Below are positions 24,906 to 33,494 of a stretch of DNA of 64,000 bases, one piece after another (positions within the stretch are counted from its first letter, which is position 1; each line of letters starts with the position of its first letter). The translations under genes were made by a program, and so were the position numbers. Source of the DNA: VGBO01 sp964453335 (GTDB lineage Bacteria; Actinomycetota; Acidimicrobiia; Acidimicrobiales; CAIXPF01); contig CAYVOK010000002.1 of assembly GCA_964453335.1 (NCBI GenBank), positions 1 to 64,000 of the forward strand, given 5' to 3'. Below the pieces are notes generated by a model. It had not been told where the DNA came from and made no database searches. It saw only the letters and a list, made by a program, of their open reading frames with translations.

Positions 24906-25925
24906 TCAGGCGCTCTTCAGCGCGTCGAGGACCCCGCGCCACCGGGCCGGGTCGCTCTTGTACGGCGCGTAGAAGCTGATCCGCTGGATCACGTCGCCGA
25001 ACCGGCGGTGCAGTTCGGGGGCGAGCTGTTCCGGTTCGCCGACGACCGCGAAGGTGTTGAGGATCTCGTCGTCGACGAGGTTGCCCATCTCCACCCAGCG
25101 CCCCTGCTTCGACAGCGTGTTCAGCTCGTCCTGCAGACCACCCCACCCGTGCAGGTCGAGCACCGGCCGGTACGCGGGCGTCGAGCCGTAGAACGCGATC
25201 TGCTGGCGGGTCCCCGCCGCCGCCTCCGTCATCTGCTTGTCGTCGCCACCGGTGACGACGAAGCTCGGCCCGACGATCTCGAAGCCCTCCATCGTCTTGC
25301 CCGCCTTGGCGCGGCCACGCTCGAGCGCCGGGATGGTGACCTCACGCAGGTACCGCTCGGTGGTGAAGCCGTGGCAGATGAACCCGTCGCACACCTCACC
25401 CGCGACCTCGGTCATCTTCTCGCCGACGCCGGCGAGGAAGATCTTCGGGTCGCCGTAGGGGTTGGGACCCGGGTCGAAGAACGGGGTCATCAGCGTGTGC
25501 GTGTAGAAGTCGCCGCGGAAGTCGAGCTTCTCGCCCTGGTTCCAGCACGCCCAGATCGCCCGGATGGCGAGCACCATCTCGCGCATGCGGGCCGCCGGGT
25601 GCGTCCACGGCATCGAGAACCGCTTGGTGATGTGCGGCTTGATCTGGCTGCCGAGTCCGAGCACGAACCGGCCCTTGGAGTAGGCCTGCAGGTCGTAGCC
25701 GATGTTGGCGAGCACCATCGGGTTGCGGGCGAACGCGACGGCGATGGACGTGCCGAGCTCGACCGTCTCGGTGTGCTCCGCCGCCAACAGCAGCGGGAAG
25801 AACGGATCGTGCGACGTCTCCGCCGTCCACACGCCGGAGTACCCGGCCTCCTCGAGTTCCCGTGCGCTCTGTGCCGCGTTCGGGAGATCGAACCCGCTGT
25901 ACCCGATGCCACCGTCGACCTTCAT
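24906..25925 (-). CDS. LLM-class F420-dependent oxidoreductase
   Basis: 339-residue luciferase-like monooxygenase-fold protein. It starts GGIGYSGFDLPNAAQSAREL, with ELGTSIAVAFARNPMVLANI and GRFVLGLGSQIKPHITKRFS as family blocks. The pattern fits the F420-dependent group common in mycobacteria and Acidimicrobiia. Substrate unknown. TAGCGT lies 7 bases before the ATG. Confidence 0.85.
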   Translation of the reverse strand: MKVDGGIGYSGFDLPNAAQSARELEEAGYSGVWTAETSHDPFFPLLLAAEHTETVELGTSIAVAFARNPMVLANIGYDLQAYSKGRFVLGLGSQIKPHITKRFSMPWTHPAARMREMVLAIRAIWACWNQGEKLDFRGDFYTHTLMTPFFDPGPNPYGDPKIFLAGVGEKMTEVAGEVCDGFICHGFTTERYLREVTIPALERGRAKAGKTMEGFEIVGPSFVVTGGDDKQMTEAAAGTRQQIAFYGSTPAYRPVLDLHGWGGLQDELNTLSKQGRWVEMGNLVDDEILNTFAVVGEPEQLAPELHRRFGDVIQRISFYAPYKSDPARWRGVLDALKSA

Positions 25926-25952
25926 GGCGGCGACGCTAGCGGGCGGACGACC

Positions 25953-27587
25953 TCAGCGCAGTTGGACCGGCGACTGGTTCACGGCCTCGAAGAAGTCGTT
26001 CCCCTTGTCGTCCACGACGATGAACGCCGGGAAGTCCTCGACCTCGATCCGCCACACGGCCTCCATGCCGAGTTCGGGGTACTCGAGCACCTCGACCTTG
26101 CGGATGCAGTCCTTGGCGAGCTTCGCGGCCGGACCGCCGATCGATCCGAGGTAGAAGCCGCCGTGCGTGCGGCACGCGTCGGTGACCGCCTTCGACCGGT
26201 TGCCCTTGGCGAGCATCACGAACGATCCGCCCGCCGCCTGGAACTGGTCGACGTAGGAGTCCATGCGCCCGGCGGTCGTGGGGCCGAACGACCCCGACGC
26301 GTAGCCCTCGGGCGTCTTCGCCGGTCCGGCGTAGTAGACGCACATGTCCCGCAGGTAGTCGGGCATCCCCTGGCCGGCGTCGAGGCGTTCCTTGATCTTG
26401 GCGTGGGCGATGTCACGGGCCACGACCATCGGACCGGTGAGCGCGACGCGCGTGCGGATGGGATAGCGCGACAGGGTCGCCCGGATCTCGTCCATCGGCC
26501 GGGTGAGGTCGATCTGCACGACCTCGCCGTCGAGATGGTCGTCGGTGACCTCGGGCAGGTAGTGCGCCGGGTCGGTCTCGAGCTGCTCGAGGAACACGCC
26601 CTCGGCGGTGATCTTCGCCTTCGCCTGACGGTCCGCCGAGCAGGACACCGCGATGCCGACCGGGCACGACGCGCCGTGGCGCGGCAGGCGGATGATGCGG
26701 ACGTCGTGGCAGAAGTACTTGCCGCCGAACTGGGCGCCGATGCCGGTCTGCTGGGAGACTCGCAGCACCTCGGCCTCGAGCTCGACGTCACGGAACCCGC
26801 GACCGGCCTCGTTGCCGGTGGTCGGCAGGCTGTCGAGGTAGCGGGCGGACGCGAGCTTCGCGGTCTTGAGGGTGTGCTCGGCCGACGTGCCGCCGATCAC
26901 GATCGCGAGGTGGTAGGGCGGGCAGGCGGCGGTGCCGAGCGTGCGGATCTTCTCGTCGACCCAGCGCAGCAGCGTCGTCGGGTTCAGGAGCGCCTTCGTC
27001 TCCTGGTACAGGTAGCTCTTGTTCGCCGACCCGCCGCCCTTCGCCATGAACAGGAACGAGTACGCGCTGCCGTCGACTGCGGCGATCTCGATCTCGGCGG
27101 GGAGGTTGTTGCCGGTGTTGCGCTCCTCGTACATCGTGATCGGCGCCATCTGGCTGTAGCGCAGGTTCGACGTCTGGTAGGTGTCGAACACCCCCCGGGC
27201 GATCGCCGCCTCGTCACCGCCACCGGTGAGGACGAACTGCCCCTTCTTGCCCTTCACGATCGCGGTGCCCGTGTCCTGGCACGACGGGAGCACCCCGCCC
27301 GAGGAGATCACGGCGTTCTTCAGCAGTTCGAGGGCGACGAACCGGTCGTTGTCCGACGCCTCGGGGTCCTCGAGGATCTTCGAGAGCTGGCTGAGGTGAC
27401 CGGGGCGGAACAGGTGCGCGATGTCGCGCATCGCCTCACGGGTGAGCAGCGTGAGCACCTCGGGCTCGACGACGAGGAACGTGCGCCCGGCCGCCTCGAC
27501 GGTCGAGACGCCCTCGGTGGTGAGCAGCCGGTAGGGGGTGTCGTCCGGACCGAGGGGGAGCATGTCCTGGTAGGAGAAGTCGACCAT
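25953..27587 (-). CDS. Class I fumarate hydratase
   Basis: 544-residue [4Fe-4S] fumarase, TCA cycle. The N-terminal alpha domain contains LPSCQDTGTAIV, PPYHLAIVIGG preceded by the Cys of TAACPPYH, and GASCPVGIAVSCSADRQA; these supply the three cluster cysteines. The C-terminal beta domain has TTAGRMDSYVDQFQAAGGSF and GSIGGPAAKLA. Length is typical for FumA/FumB. TACCGT lies 6 bases before the ATG. The Fe-S cluster requirement links it to the SUF genes. Confidence 0.94.
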   Translation of the reverse strand: MVDFSYQDMLPLGPDDTPYRLLTTEGVSTVEAAGRTFLVVEPEVLTLLTREAMRDIAHLFRPGHLSQLSKILEDPEASDNDRFVALELLKNAVISSGGVLPSCQDTGTAIVKGKKGQFVLTGGGDEAAIARGVFDTYQTSNLRYSQMAPITMYEERNTGNNLPAEIEIAAVDGSAYSFLFMAKGGGSANKSYLYQETKALLNPTTLLRWVDEKIRTLGTAACPPYHLAIVIGGTSAEHTLKTAKLASARYLDSLPTTGNEAGRGFRDVELEAEVLRVSQQTGIGAQFGGKYFCHDVRIIRLPRHGASCPVGIAVSCSADRQAKAKITAEGVFLEQLETDPAHYLPEVTDDHLDGEVVQIDLTRPMDEIRATLSRYPIRTRVALTGPMVVARDIAHAKIKERLDAGQGMPDYLRDMCVYYAGPAKTPEGYASGSFGPTTAGRMDSYVDQFQAAGGSFVMLAKGNRSKAVTDACRTHGGFYLGSIGGPAAKLAKDCIRKVEVLEYPELGMEAVWRIEVEDFPAFIVVDDKGNDFFEAVNQSPVQLR

Positions 27588-27652
27588 GGCGGCACGGTAC
27601 CCCGCGTCACGGCGACGGGGCGATCCGCGCGGTGCCGCTAGCGTGACCCGCC

Positions 27653-28057
27653 GTGAACGCCCTCGAAGAAGGCCTCGACCTCACCCTCGACTTCGACAAG
27701 CTCGCCAAGATCGGCCGGGCCGGCCAGCAGGTCGTCCCCGTCGTGCTGCAGTGCGCGGACACCGGCGAGGTGCTCTACATCGGGTATGCGAACGACCTCG
27801 CGGTGCGGGAGACCCTCGCCAAGCGCGAGGCCGTGCTGTGGTCGACGTCGCGCGACGAGCTGTGGCACAAGGGGGCGACGTCGGGCGACGTGCTGGCCCT
27901 CGTCGAGATGCGGGTGAACTGCGAGCAGAACTCGCTGCTGTACCGGGTGCGTCGCACCACGAGCGGTGCGTGCCACACGAAGGACGCCGCCGGTGCGACA
28001 CGGCCGACGTGCTACTACCGCACGGTCAGCGACGAGACGACCCTGCGGTTCGCCTGA
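27653..28057 (+). CDS. HisI-like phosphoribosyl-AMP cyclohydrolase variant
   Basis: 134 residues with the HisI core LWSTSRDELWHKGATSGD. The Zn cysteines Cys90, Cys107 (GACHT) and Cys120 (TCYYR) are present, but the Mg-binding Asp-Cys-Asp-x-Asp of canonical HisI is Asn89-Cys90-Glu91-Gln92-Asn93, and the CHT-to-Cys spacing is longer. It could still act in histidine synthesis or be a paralog with another substrate. No other his gene is near. GTG start with TAGCGT 8 bases upstream. Confidence 0.8.
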   Translation: MNALEEGLDLTLDFDKLAKIGRAGQQVVPVVLQCADTGEVLYIGYANDLAVRETLAKREAVLWSTSRDELWHKGATSGDVLALVEMRVNCEQNSLLYRVRRTTSGACHTKDAAGATRPTCYYRTVSDETTLRFA

Positions 28058-28066
28058 CCGACGCCC

Positions 28067-29302
28067 TCAGGCGAGTTCGGCGGCGACGACGTCGCCGTCG
28101 CGGCGCCACAACCGTTCGGTCGCACCGAGCACCGCTCCCCCGGCGCGCACGCTGAACTCGGCGAAACGCGGGTGTTCGTCGTCGAGGATGTTGCCGAGCA
28201 CGGCGGCGACGAGTCGCATCGTCGTGTCCGACACCATCGCCCCGGCGAGCAGCACGTCGAGCAGCCGGGGTCGGGCGATCACGTGGGCGAACCGCCGTGC
28301 CGTCCGGAAGAACGGGTCGAACCGGGCGGCGAGGACCGCCTCGTACGCGGCCGCAGTGCCGTCGGGTCCGGCGCCGCCGAGGAAGACCTCCGCAGCGATG
28401 CGACCGGACTCCATCGCGTAGTCGATGCCCTCGCCGTTGCAGGGGTTCACGAGCCCGGCGGCGTCGCCGACCGCGACCCAGCCCGGACCGCAGCGCCGGT
28501 CGACCTCCATCGGCAGGCGCCACGCCCACGATCGTTCGAGGTCACCGAGCCCCCACGCCTCACGGACCGACGCGGCGTACTGGTCGAGGAGGTTGCGCAG
28601 GTTGAGCCGGCCTTCGGTGCGCATGGTGGACAGCACACCGAAGCCGATGTTCACCGACCCGTCGCCGAGGGGGAACACCCACCCGTAGCCGGGCATCGCA
28701 CGACCCTCGGCGTCGCGCACGGCGAGGGACGCCTCGAGGTGCCGGTCGGTCGAGCGGGTCGACGGCGCGTACGCCCGGATCGCGAGGCCCTGCACCCCGG
28801 ACCGGGGGCGGGTCGCCCCGAGCGACGCGGCGACCGGCGAACCGGCGCCGGCGGCCACGACGACGAGGTCGGCGTCGATCCGGCCGTCGGGGGTGTCGAC
28901 GCCGACGGCCCGGCCGCGGTCGTCGCACACGACGGTCGCCTCGGCCCGTTCCCGCAGGTCGGCGCCGGCGGCCACGGCGAGGTCGACGAGGCCGGCGTCG
29001 AGGTCGACACGACGGATCACCGCACCGCAACCCGGGAACCCGGCCCGTTCGGGCCAGCGCACCTCACGTTGCCGGTCGCGGGCGACGATGCGCAGGCCGT
29101 CGGTGCGGTGGTGCGGCGTCGGGTCGTAGCCGAGGCGGGCGAACTCGTGCATGGCGCGCGGGGTGAGTCCGTCCCCGCAGGACTTGTCGCGGCCGCGCAC
29201 CGCACGGTCGAGCAGCACGACCCGGGCACCGCCCCGGGCGAGGTGGGTGGCCGCAGCGGACCCGCCCGGGCCCGCACCGATCACTGCGACGTCGTAGCGC
29301 AC
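28067..29302 (-). CDS. FAD-dependent geranylgeranyl reductase family oxidoreductase
   Basis: 411 residues. The FAD-binding start DVAVIGAGPGGSAAATHLAR is followed by KSCGDGLTPRAMHEF, the block specific to the geranylgeranyl reductase family, and by GDAAGLVNPCNGEGIDYAME. Members reduce isoprenoid double bonds, for example in menaquinone or lipid side chains. The GTG at 29302 is preferred over ATG 29320: GACGGT, a weak -10, lies 6 bases upstream and the dinucleotide motif then starts within five residues of the N-terminus. Confidence 0.85.
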   Translation of the reverse strand: MRYDVAVIGAGPGGSAAATHLARGGARVVLLDRAVRGRDKSCGDGLTPRAMHEFARLGYDPTPHHRTDGLRIVARDRQREVRWPERAGFPGCGAVIRRVDLDAGLVDLAVAAGADLRERAEATVVCDDRGRAVGVDTPDGRIDADLVVVAAGAGSPVAASLGATRPRSGVQGLAIRAYAPSTRSTDRHLEASLAVRDAEGRAMPGYGWVFPLGDGSVNIGFGVLSTMRTEGRLNLRNLLDQYAASVREAWGLGDLERSWAWRLPMEVDRRCGPGWVAVGDAAGLVNPCNGEGIDYAMESGRIAAEVFLGGAGPDGTAAAYEAVLAARFDPFFRTARRFAHVIARPRLLDVLLAGAMVSDTTMRLVAAVLGNILDDEHPRFAEFSVRAGGAVLGATERLWRRDGDVVAAELA

Positions 29303-29366
29303 CGGACCACCGTCCCACATCGGGCGCCGGAGCGGCGACCCCGGGACGGTGGTCGGTGCGACGACG

Positions 29367-30926
29367 TCAGTTGACCTGCCGCTCGAGGCCTTCCCAGTAG
29401 GGGGCGCGCAGGATGAACTTCTGCAGCTTGCCCGTCGCCGTGCGGGCGAGTTCGCTGCGGAACTCGACCGACGTCGGGCACTTGTACCCGGCGAGGCGGG
29501 ACTTGCAGTAGGCGATCAGGTCCGCCTCGGTGAGCGTGGAACCTGCGGTGGTGACGACGAGCGCCTTCACCGTCTCGCCCCACTTCGGGTCGGGCACGCC
29601 GATGACCGCGACCTCGGCGACCTCGGGGTGGCTGAAGATCGTGTCCTCGACCTCGATCGAGCTCACGTTCTCGCCGCCGGAGATGATCACGTCCTTCTTC
29701 CGGTCGGCGATGTTCACGTAGGACTCGCCGTCGATGTAGCCGCCGTCCCCGGTGTGGAACCAGTCCGGGCCGTCCGTGTCGTCGGACGCCGGGTGGATCG
29801 CCGCGGCGGTCGCCTCGGGCTGTTCCCAGTAGCCGCCCATGATCACGTTGCCCCGCACGAGGATCTCGCCCTCGGGGGACACCCGCTGCCGCACACCGAG
29901 CGCCGGCGCGCCGGCCCGACCGAGACGGGCCGCCCGCTCGGCGGGGGTGAGGTGGTCGTACTCGGCGCGGCCGCGGTTCATGACGAGCAGCGGGGAGGTC
30001 TCGGTCAAGCCGTAGATCTGGATGAACTCCCAGCCGAGTTCGGTCTCGACGCGTTCGATGGTGCGCGTCGGCGGCGGGGCGCCGGCGACGATGATCCGCA
30101 CCCGGTCCCGACCGGGGATCGGCCCGTCCCAGGTCGCGGCAGCGTCGAGCACCGCGGCGACGACCGCCGGTGCGGCGCAGAGGTAGGTGACGCCGTGGTC
30201 GCGGATGCGCCGCAGGATCTCGGCCCCGTCGACCTTGCGCAGCACGACGTGGGTGACCCCCATGCCGGTCGCCGCGTACGGCATCCCCCACCCGTTGCAG
30301 TGGAACATGGGCAGCGTGTGCAGGTACACGTCACGGTCGGTGACGGTCGCCTGCCACCCGAACGTCGCCGCGTTCACCCACAGGTTCCGGTGGGTGAGCT
30401 GCACGCCCTTCGGGCGGGCCGTCGTGCCGGACGTGTAGTTGATCGACGCGGTCGCGTCCTCGTCCCAGGACCACTCGCGCGGTTCGACACCGTGGAGGTA
30501 GAGCTCCTCGTCGCTCTCCGCACCGAGCAGCATGGTCCGCTCCGCCTTCACGTCGCCGAGGCTGTCGGCGAGCTCGGGGTCGACGAGGAGCAGGCGGGCA
30601 CCGGAGTGCTCGACGATGTAGCGCACCTCTTCGGCGTGGAGCCGGAAGTTCACGGGCACGACGGTGCGGCCCCAACCCGACACGCCGAAGAAGCTCGTGA
30701 GCAGGCGGGCCGAGTTGTGCGACACGATCGCCACCCGGTCGCCGACACCGAGCCCCATCCGGTCGAGCGCCGCAGCCTGCGCGCGCGCCCGGTCGTACAT
30801 CTGGGCGTAGGTCATCGTCGGCCACGGCGCCGCCGGCTGGTCGGGCTCGTCGACGATCGCCACCCGGTCGGGGTAGACGCTCGCGGCCCGGTCGAGGTGG
30901 TCACGGACGGTCAGCGGGACTCGCAT
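29367..30926 (-). CDS. Fatty-acyl-CoA synthetase (AMP-binding)
   Basis: 519-residue adenylate-forming ligase. ATP-binding P-loop TSGTTARPKG (Ala where Gly is usual), A5 motif IYGLTETSPL, A7 FHTGDGGYIDG, and the A10 lysine in RTATGKLQKFIL. These enzymes activate fatty or aromatic acids to acyl-CoA. ATG with AAAGGGT about 8 bases upstream. It lies behind an SDR gene on the same strand, 45 bases after that gene's stop. Confidence 0.9.
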   Translation of the reverse strand: MRVPLTVRDHLDRAASVYPDRVAIVDEPDQPAAPWPTMTYAQMYDRARAQAAALDRMGLGVGDRVAIVSHNSARLLTSFFGVSGWGRTVVPVNFRLHAEEVRYIVEHSGARLLLVDPELADSLGDVKAERTMLLGAESDEELYLHGVEPREWSWDEDATASINYTSGTTARPKGVQLTHRNLWVNAATFGWQATVTDRDVYLHTLPMFHCNGWGMPYAATGMGVTHVVLRKVDGAEILRRIRDHGVTYLCAAPAVVAAVLDAAATWDGPIPGRDRVRIIVAGAPPPTRTIERVETELGWEFIQIYGLTETSPLLVMNRGRAEYDHLTPAERAARLGRAGAPALGVRQRVSPEGEILVRGNVIMGGYWEQPEATAAAIHPASDDTDGPDWFHTGDGGYIDGESYVNIADRKKDVIISGGENVSSIEVEDTIFSHPEVAEVAVIGVPDPKWGETVKALVVTTAGSTLTEADLIAYCKSRLAGYKCPTSVEFRSELARTATGKLQKFILRAPYWEGLERQVN

Positions 30927-30971
30927 GCCTGGACCCTTTCGTGGTCGGTGGGTTCGTTGAGATCGGTGGGA

Positions 30972-31778
30972 TCAGCGGATCGTCCAACCGCCGTCGACGA
31001 CGACGGTCTGGCCGATCACGTACCGGCTCGCGTCGGACGCGAGGAACAGCAGGGCGCCGTCGAGTTCGGCGATGTCGCCGGCCCGGCGCATCGGCGTGTT
31101 CCGCTCGATCCACGCCTGGCCACGGGCCTCACCGCTGAACATCTCCTCGGTGAGCTCGGTGGCGAAGTAGCCGGGGGCGATCGCGTTCACCCGGATCCCG
31201 TGACGGCACCACTGCAGCGCGAGTTCCTTGGTGAGACCGATGAGGCCGTGCTTGGAGGCGACGTAGGACGCCTGGTTGTTCGGCGAGCTGCCCACGAAGC
31301 TGTGCACGGACGCGATGTTGACGATCGATCCCCCACCGCCGCCGATCATGTGCTTCGCCGCGTACGACGACAGCACGAAGCAGGCGTTGAGGTTGACCTC
31401 CATCACCGCACGGAACGCGGCGGGGTCCTCGTCCTCGGCGCGCTCGGGCGCGTCGGACAGGCCGGCGTTGTTCACGACGATGTCGATGCGACCGAAGCGC
31501 TGAACGGCGGCGGCGACGACGGCGGCGAGGTCCTCGTCCCGGGCGACGTCGGCGCGCACCGGCACGACGTTCGGCACCTCCGCCGCGAGCGCCTCGAGAC
31601 GGTCGAGTCGGCGGGCGCAGGCGACGACCTTCGCCCCCGCCTCCGACAGCACCCGGACGAACCGGTCACCGAAACCGGAGGAGGCGCCGGTGACGATCGC
31701 GACACGGTCACGGACGTCGAAGAGACCGGGGAGGTCGATCGGGGCGGATGCCGGCGAACCGGAGGAGGAAGTGGCCAC
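30972..31778 (-). CDS. Short-chain dehydrogenase/reductase (SDR)
   Basis: 268 residues. Cofactor motif TGASSGFG, NNAG, catalytic Ser of NIASVHSFVGS and YVASK. The C-terminal GQTVVVDGGW is typical of 3-oxoacyl-ACP-reductase-like SDRs. GTG at 31778 has TATCGT 6 bases upstream; longer in-frame extensions run through the divergent gene's region and are not real. Likely co-transcribed with the acyl-CoA synthetase, suggesting alcohol or acid catabolism. Confidence 0.9.
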   Translation of the reverse strand: MATSSSGSPASAPIDLPGLFDVRDRVAIVTGASSGFGDRFVRVLSEAGAKVVACARRLDRLEALAAEVPNVVPVRADVARDEDLAAVVAAAVQRFGRIDIVVNNAGLSDAPERAEDEDPAAFRAVMEVNLNACFVLSSYAAKHMIGGGGGSIVNIASVHSFVGSSPNNQASYVASKHGLIGLTKELALQWCRHGIRVNAIAPGYFATELTEEMFSGEARGQAWIERNTPMRRAGDIAELDGALLFLASDASRYVIGQTVVVDGGWTIR

Positions 31779-31844
31779 GGGCGCACGATAGCGACCCGAC
31801 CACGGGCGCATCCGGCCCGTGGGACAGCGGGTAGCGTGCGCGCC

Positions 31845-32747
31845 ATGAAGATCCGGATCGGCTACGGCCTCGGGGTGAACAGTCTCACCAACGACATGGA
31901 CCGGTTCGGTCACTTCGTGGACGAGCTCGAACGGCTGCGCTTCGACTCGCTTTGGGTGAGCGAGCGCATCGCAGGGAACTCGCCCGACCCGGTCGTGGCG
32001 ATGGCGTTCTGCGCGGCACGCACGAAGAAGCTGAAGTTCGGGATGTCGGTGATGGTGCTGCCGGGCCGGAACCCGGTGCTCGTCGCGAAGTCGCTCGCGA
32101 GCCTCGACCGGCTCTCGAACGGGCGTATGCTCCCGGCGTTCGGTCTCGGTGCGCCGACGCTCGCCGAGTGGTCGGCGTTCGGCATCGACCGGAAGGCGCG
32201 GGCGTCGATGTTCGACGAGGCCCTGCCGCTCATGCGGCGCCTGTGGACCGAGGACGAGGTCACCCACCACGGCACCCACTACAGCTTCGAGGGGGTGCGG
32301 GTACTGCCCAAGCCGGTGCAGACGCCGCCCGAGGTGTGGCTCGGCGGTTCCGCACCGTCGGAGCTCCGCCGGGTCGCCCGCCTCGCCGACGGCTGGCTGC
32401 CGTCGTTCACCACACCGGCCGAGGTCGGGACGGGGATCACCGAGATCCGTCGCCTGCTCGAGATCGAGGGACGGGAGATCGAGGACGAGCACTACGGCGT
32501 TCTCCTCCCCTACACGCTCGGCACGCTGTCGGACGGCTACGTCGCCGCGTCGAAGGCCCGCCGCCCCGAGGTGGAGGTCACCGACATCGTCGCCGTCGGC
32601 ATCGACGCGATCGCCGAGAAGATCCGGCAGTTCATCGACGTGGGTGCGTCGAAGTTCGTGCTCGTCCCCGCCGCCGAACCGACCGACGCGTGGACGCCCG
32701 AACTCGAGACCCTCGCCGAGCGGATCCTGCCGATGCAGACCCGCTGA
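31845..32747 (+). CDS. LLM-class F420-dependent oxidoreductase
   Basis: 300-residue luciferase-like protein opening KIRIGYGLGVNSLTNDMDRF, with KKLKFGMSVMVLPGRNPVLV, GRMLPAFGLGAPTLAEWSAF and PPEVWLGGSAPSELRRVA. Belongs to the F420-binding LLM group. TAGCGT (31832-31837) lies 7 bases before the ATG. Divergent from the SDR gene; convergent with a TetR regulator. Confidence 0.86.
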   Translation: MKIRIGYGLGVNSLTNDMDRFGHFVDELERLRFDSLWVSERIAGNSPDPVVAMAFCAARTKKLKFGMSVMVLPGRNPVLVAKSLASLDRLSNGRMLPAFGLGAPTLAEWSAFGIDRKARASMFDEALPLMRRLWTEDEVTHHGTHYSFEGVRVLPKPVQTPPEVWLGGSAPSELRRVARLADGWLPSFTTPAEVGTGITEIRRLLEIEGREIEDEHYGVLLPYTLGTLSDGYVAASKARRPEVEVTDIVAVGIDAIAEKIRQFIDVGASKFVLVPAAEPTDAWTPELETLAERILPMQTR

Positions 32748-32756
32748 CCTCTGCGG

Positions 32757-33419
32757 TCAGCGGCCGTCTGCGGTCTGCTGCACGAGCCCGGCGAGCGGGG
32801 ACTGCAGGAACAGGTCGACGAGGCGGGCGATGCCTTCGATCGCGGCGAAGAGCCGTTCGCTCTCGGCCCCGTCGGGCACGAGCCGCCCGAGCAGCTCGAT
32901 GCCGAGGAAGAGGGCGCTGACCGCGTTCGCGAGCTCCTCGAGCGGCAGGGCCGCACCGAGCGGACTGTCGCCGAGCACCCGCCGCAGTGCGCGTTCGACG
33001 GTCGCCACCCAGGGGCGGATGACCTCGCCGAGCTGTGCGGCGAAGACCTCGTCCGCGCTCGCCGCCGCAGTCACCTGGGAGAGCACGTGGATCGTGCCGC
33101 TCTCCACGTCCTCGCGGTGCAGGTCGGCGGCGACCCGCACGAGCTCGGGCAACGACGTGACACCACCGAGGAGCACCTCGTACCGGGCGAGCTGCTCGTG
33201 GCTCATGTGCTCGATGGCGGCGATGACGGCCTCGTTGATCGAACCGAAGTGGTAGTAGATCGACGCCTGGTTGAACCCGCCGGTCCGCGCGATCGCCCGG
33301 GCGCTCGCGCCGAGCATCCCCTCGGTCTTGATCGTCTCGAGCGTCGCCTCCACGATGCGGGCGCGTGTCTCCACGCTCGGCCCGGTCGTGCGGGCAGCCG
33401 TCCCCCGTGCACGTGCCAC
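32757..33419 (-). CDS. TetR-family transcriptional regulator
   Basis: 220 residues. The N-terminal helix-turn-helix runs from ETRARIVEATLETIKTEGML to RTGGFNQASIYYHFGSINEA, typical TetR. The C-terminal ligand domain is helical without a recognisable effector. GTG 33419 is the longest start; an internal GTG at codon 16 (before ETRARI) is possible. It is divergent from the aminotransferase gene, which may be its target. An imperfect repeat GGAACCG-N4-CGGCTCC near 33460-33477 is a candidate operator. Confidence 0.88.
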   Translation of the reverse strand: MARARGTAARTTGPSVETRARIVEATLETIKTEGMLGASARAIARTGGFNQASIYYHFGSINEAVIAAIEHMSHEQLARYEVLLGGVTSLPELVRVAADLHREDVESGTIHVLSQVTAAASADEVFAAQLGEVIRPWVATVERALRRVLGDSPLGAALPLEELANAVSALFLGIELLGRLVPDGAESERLFAAIEGIARLVDLFLQSPLAGLVQQTADGR

Positions 33420-33494
33420 GACCTATGTTCCCGCGTCTGGACCGGTGTGCGAGAACTCGGAACCGACGACGGCTCCCACCGATACACTCCGCGC

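Noticed and set aside
29349..31844. Long plus-strand extension upstream of the LLM oxidoreductase
   Set aside because: It is antisense to the acyl-CoA synthetase and SDR genes, and the real start at 31845 has a leaderless promoter.
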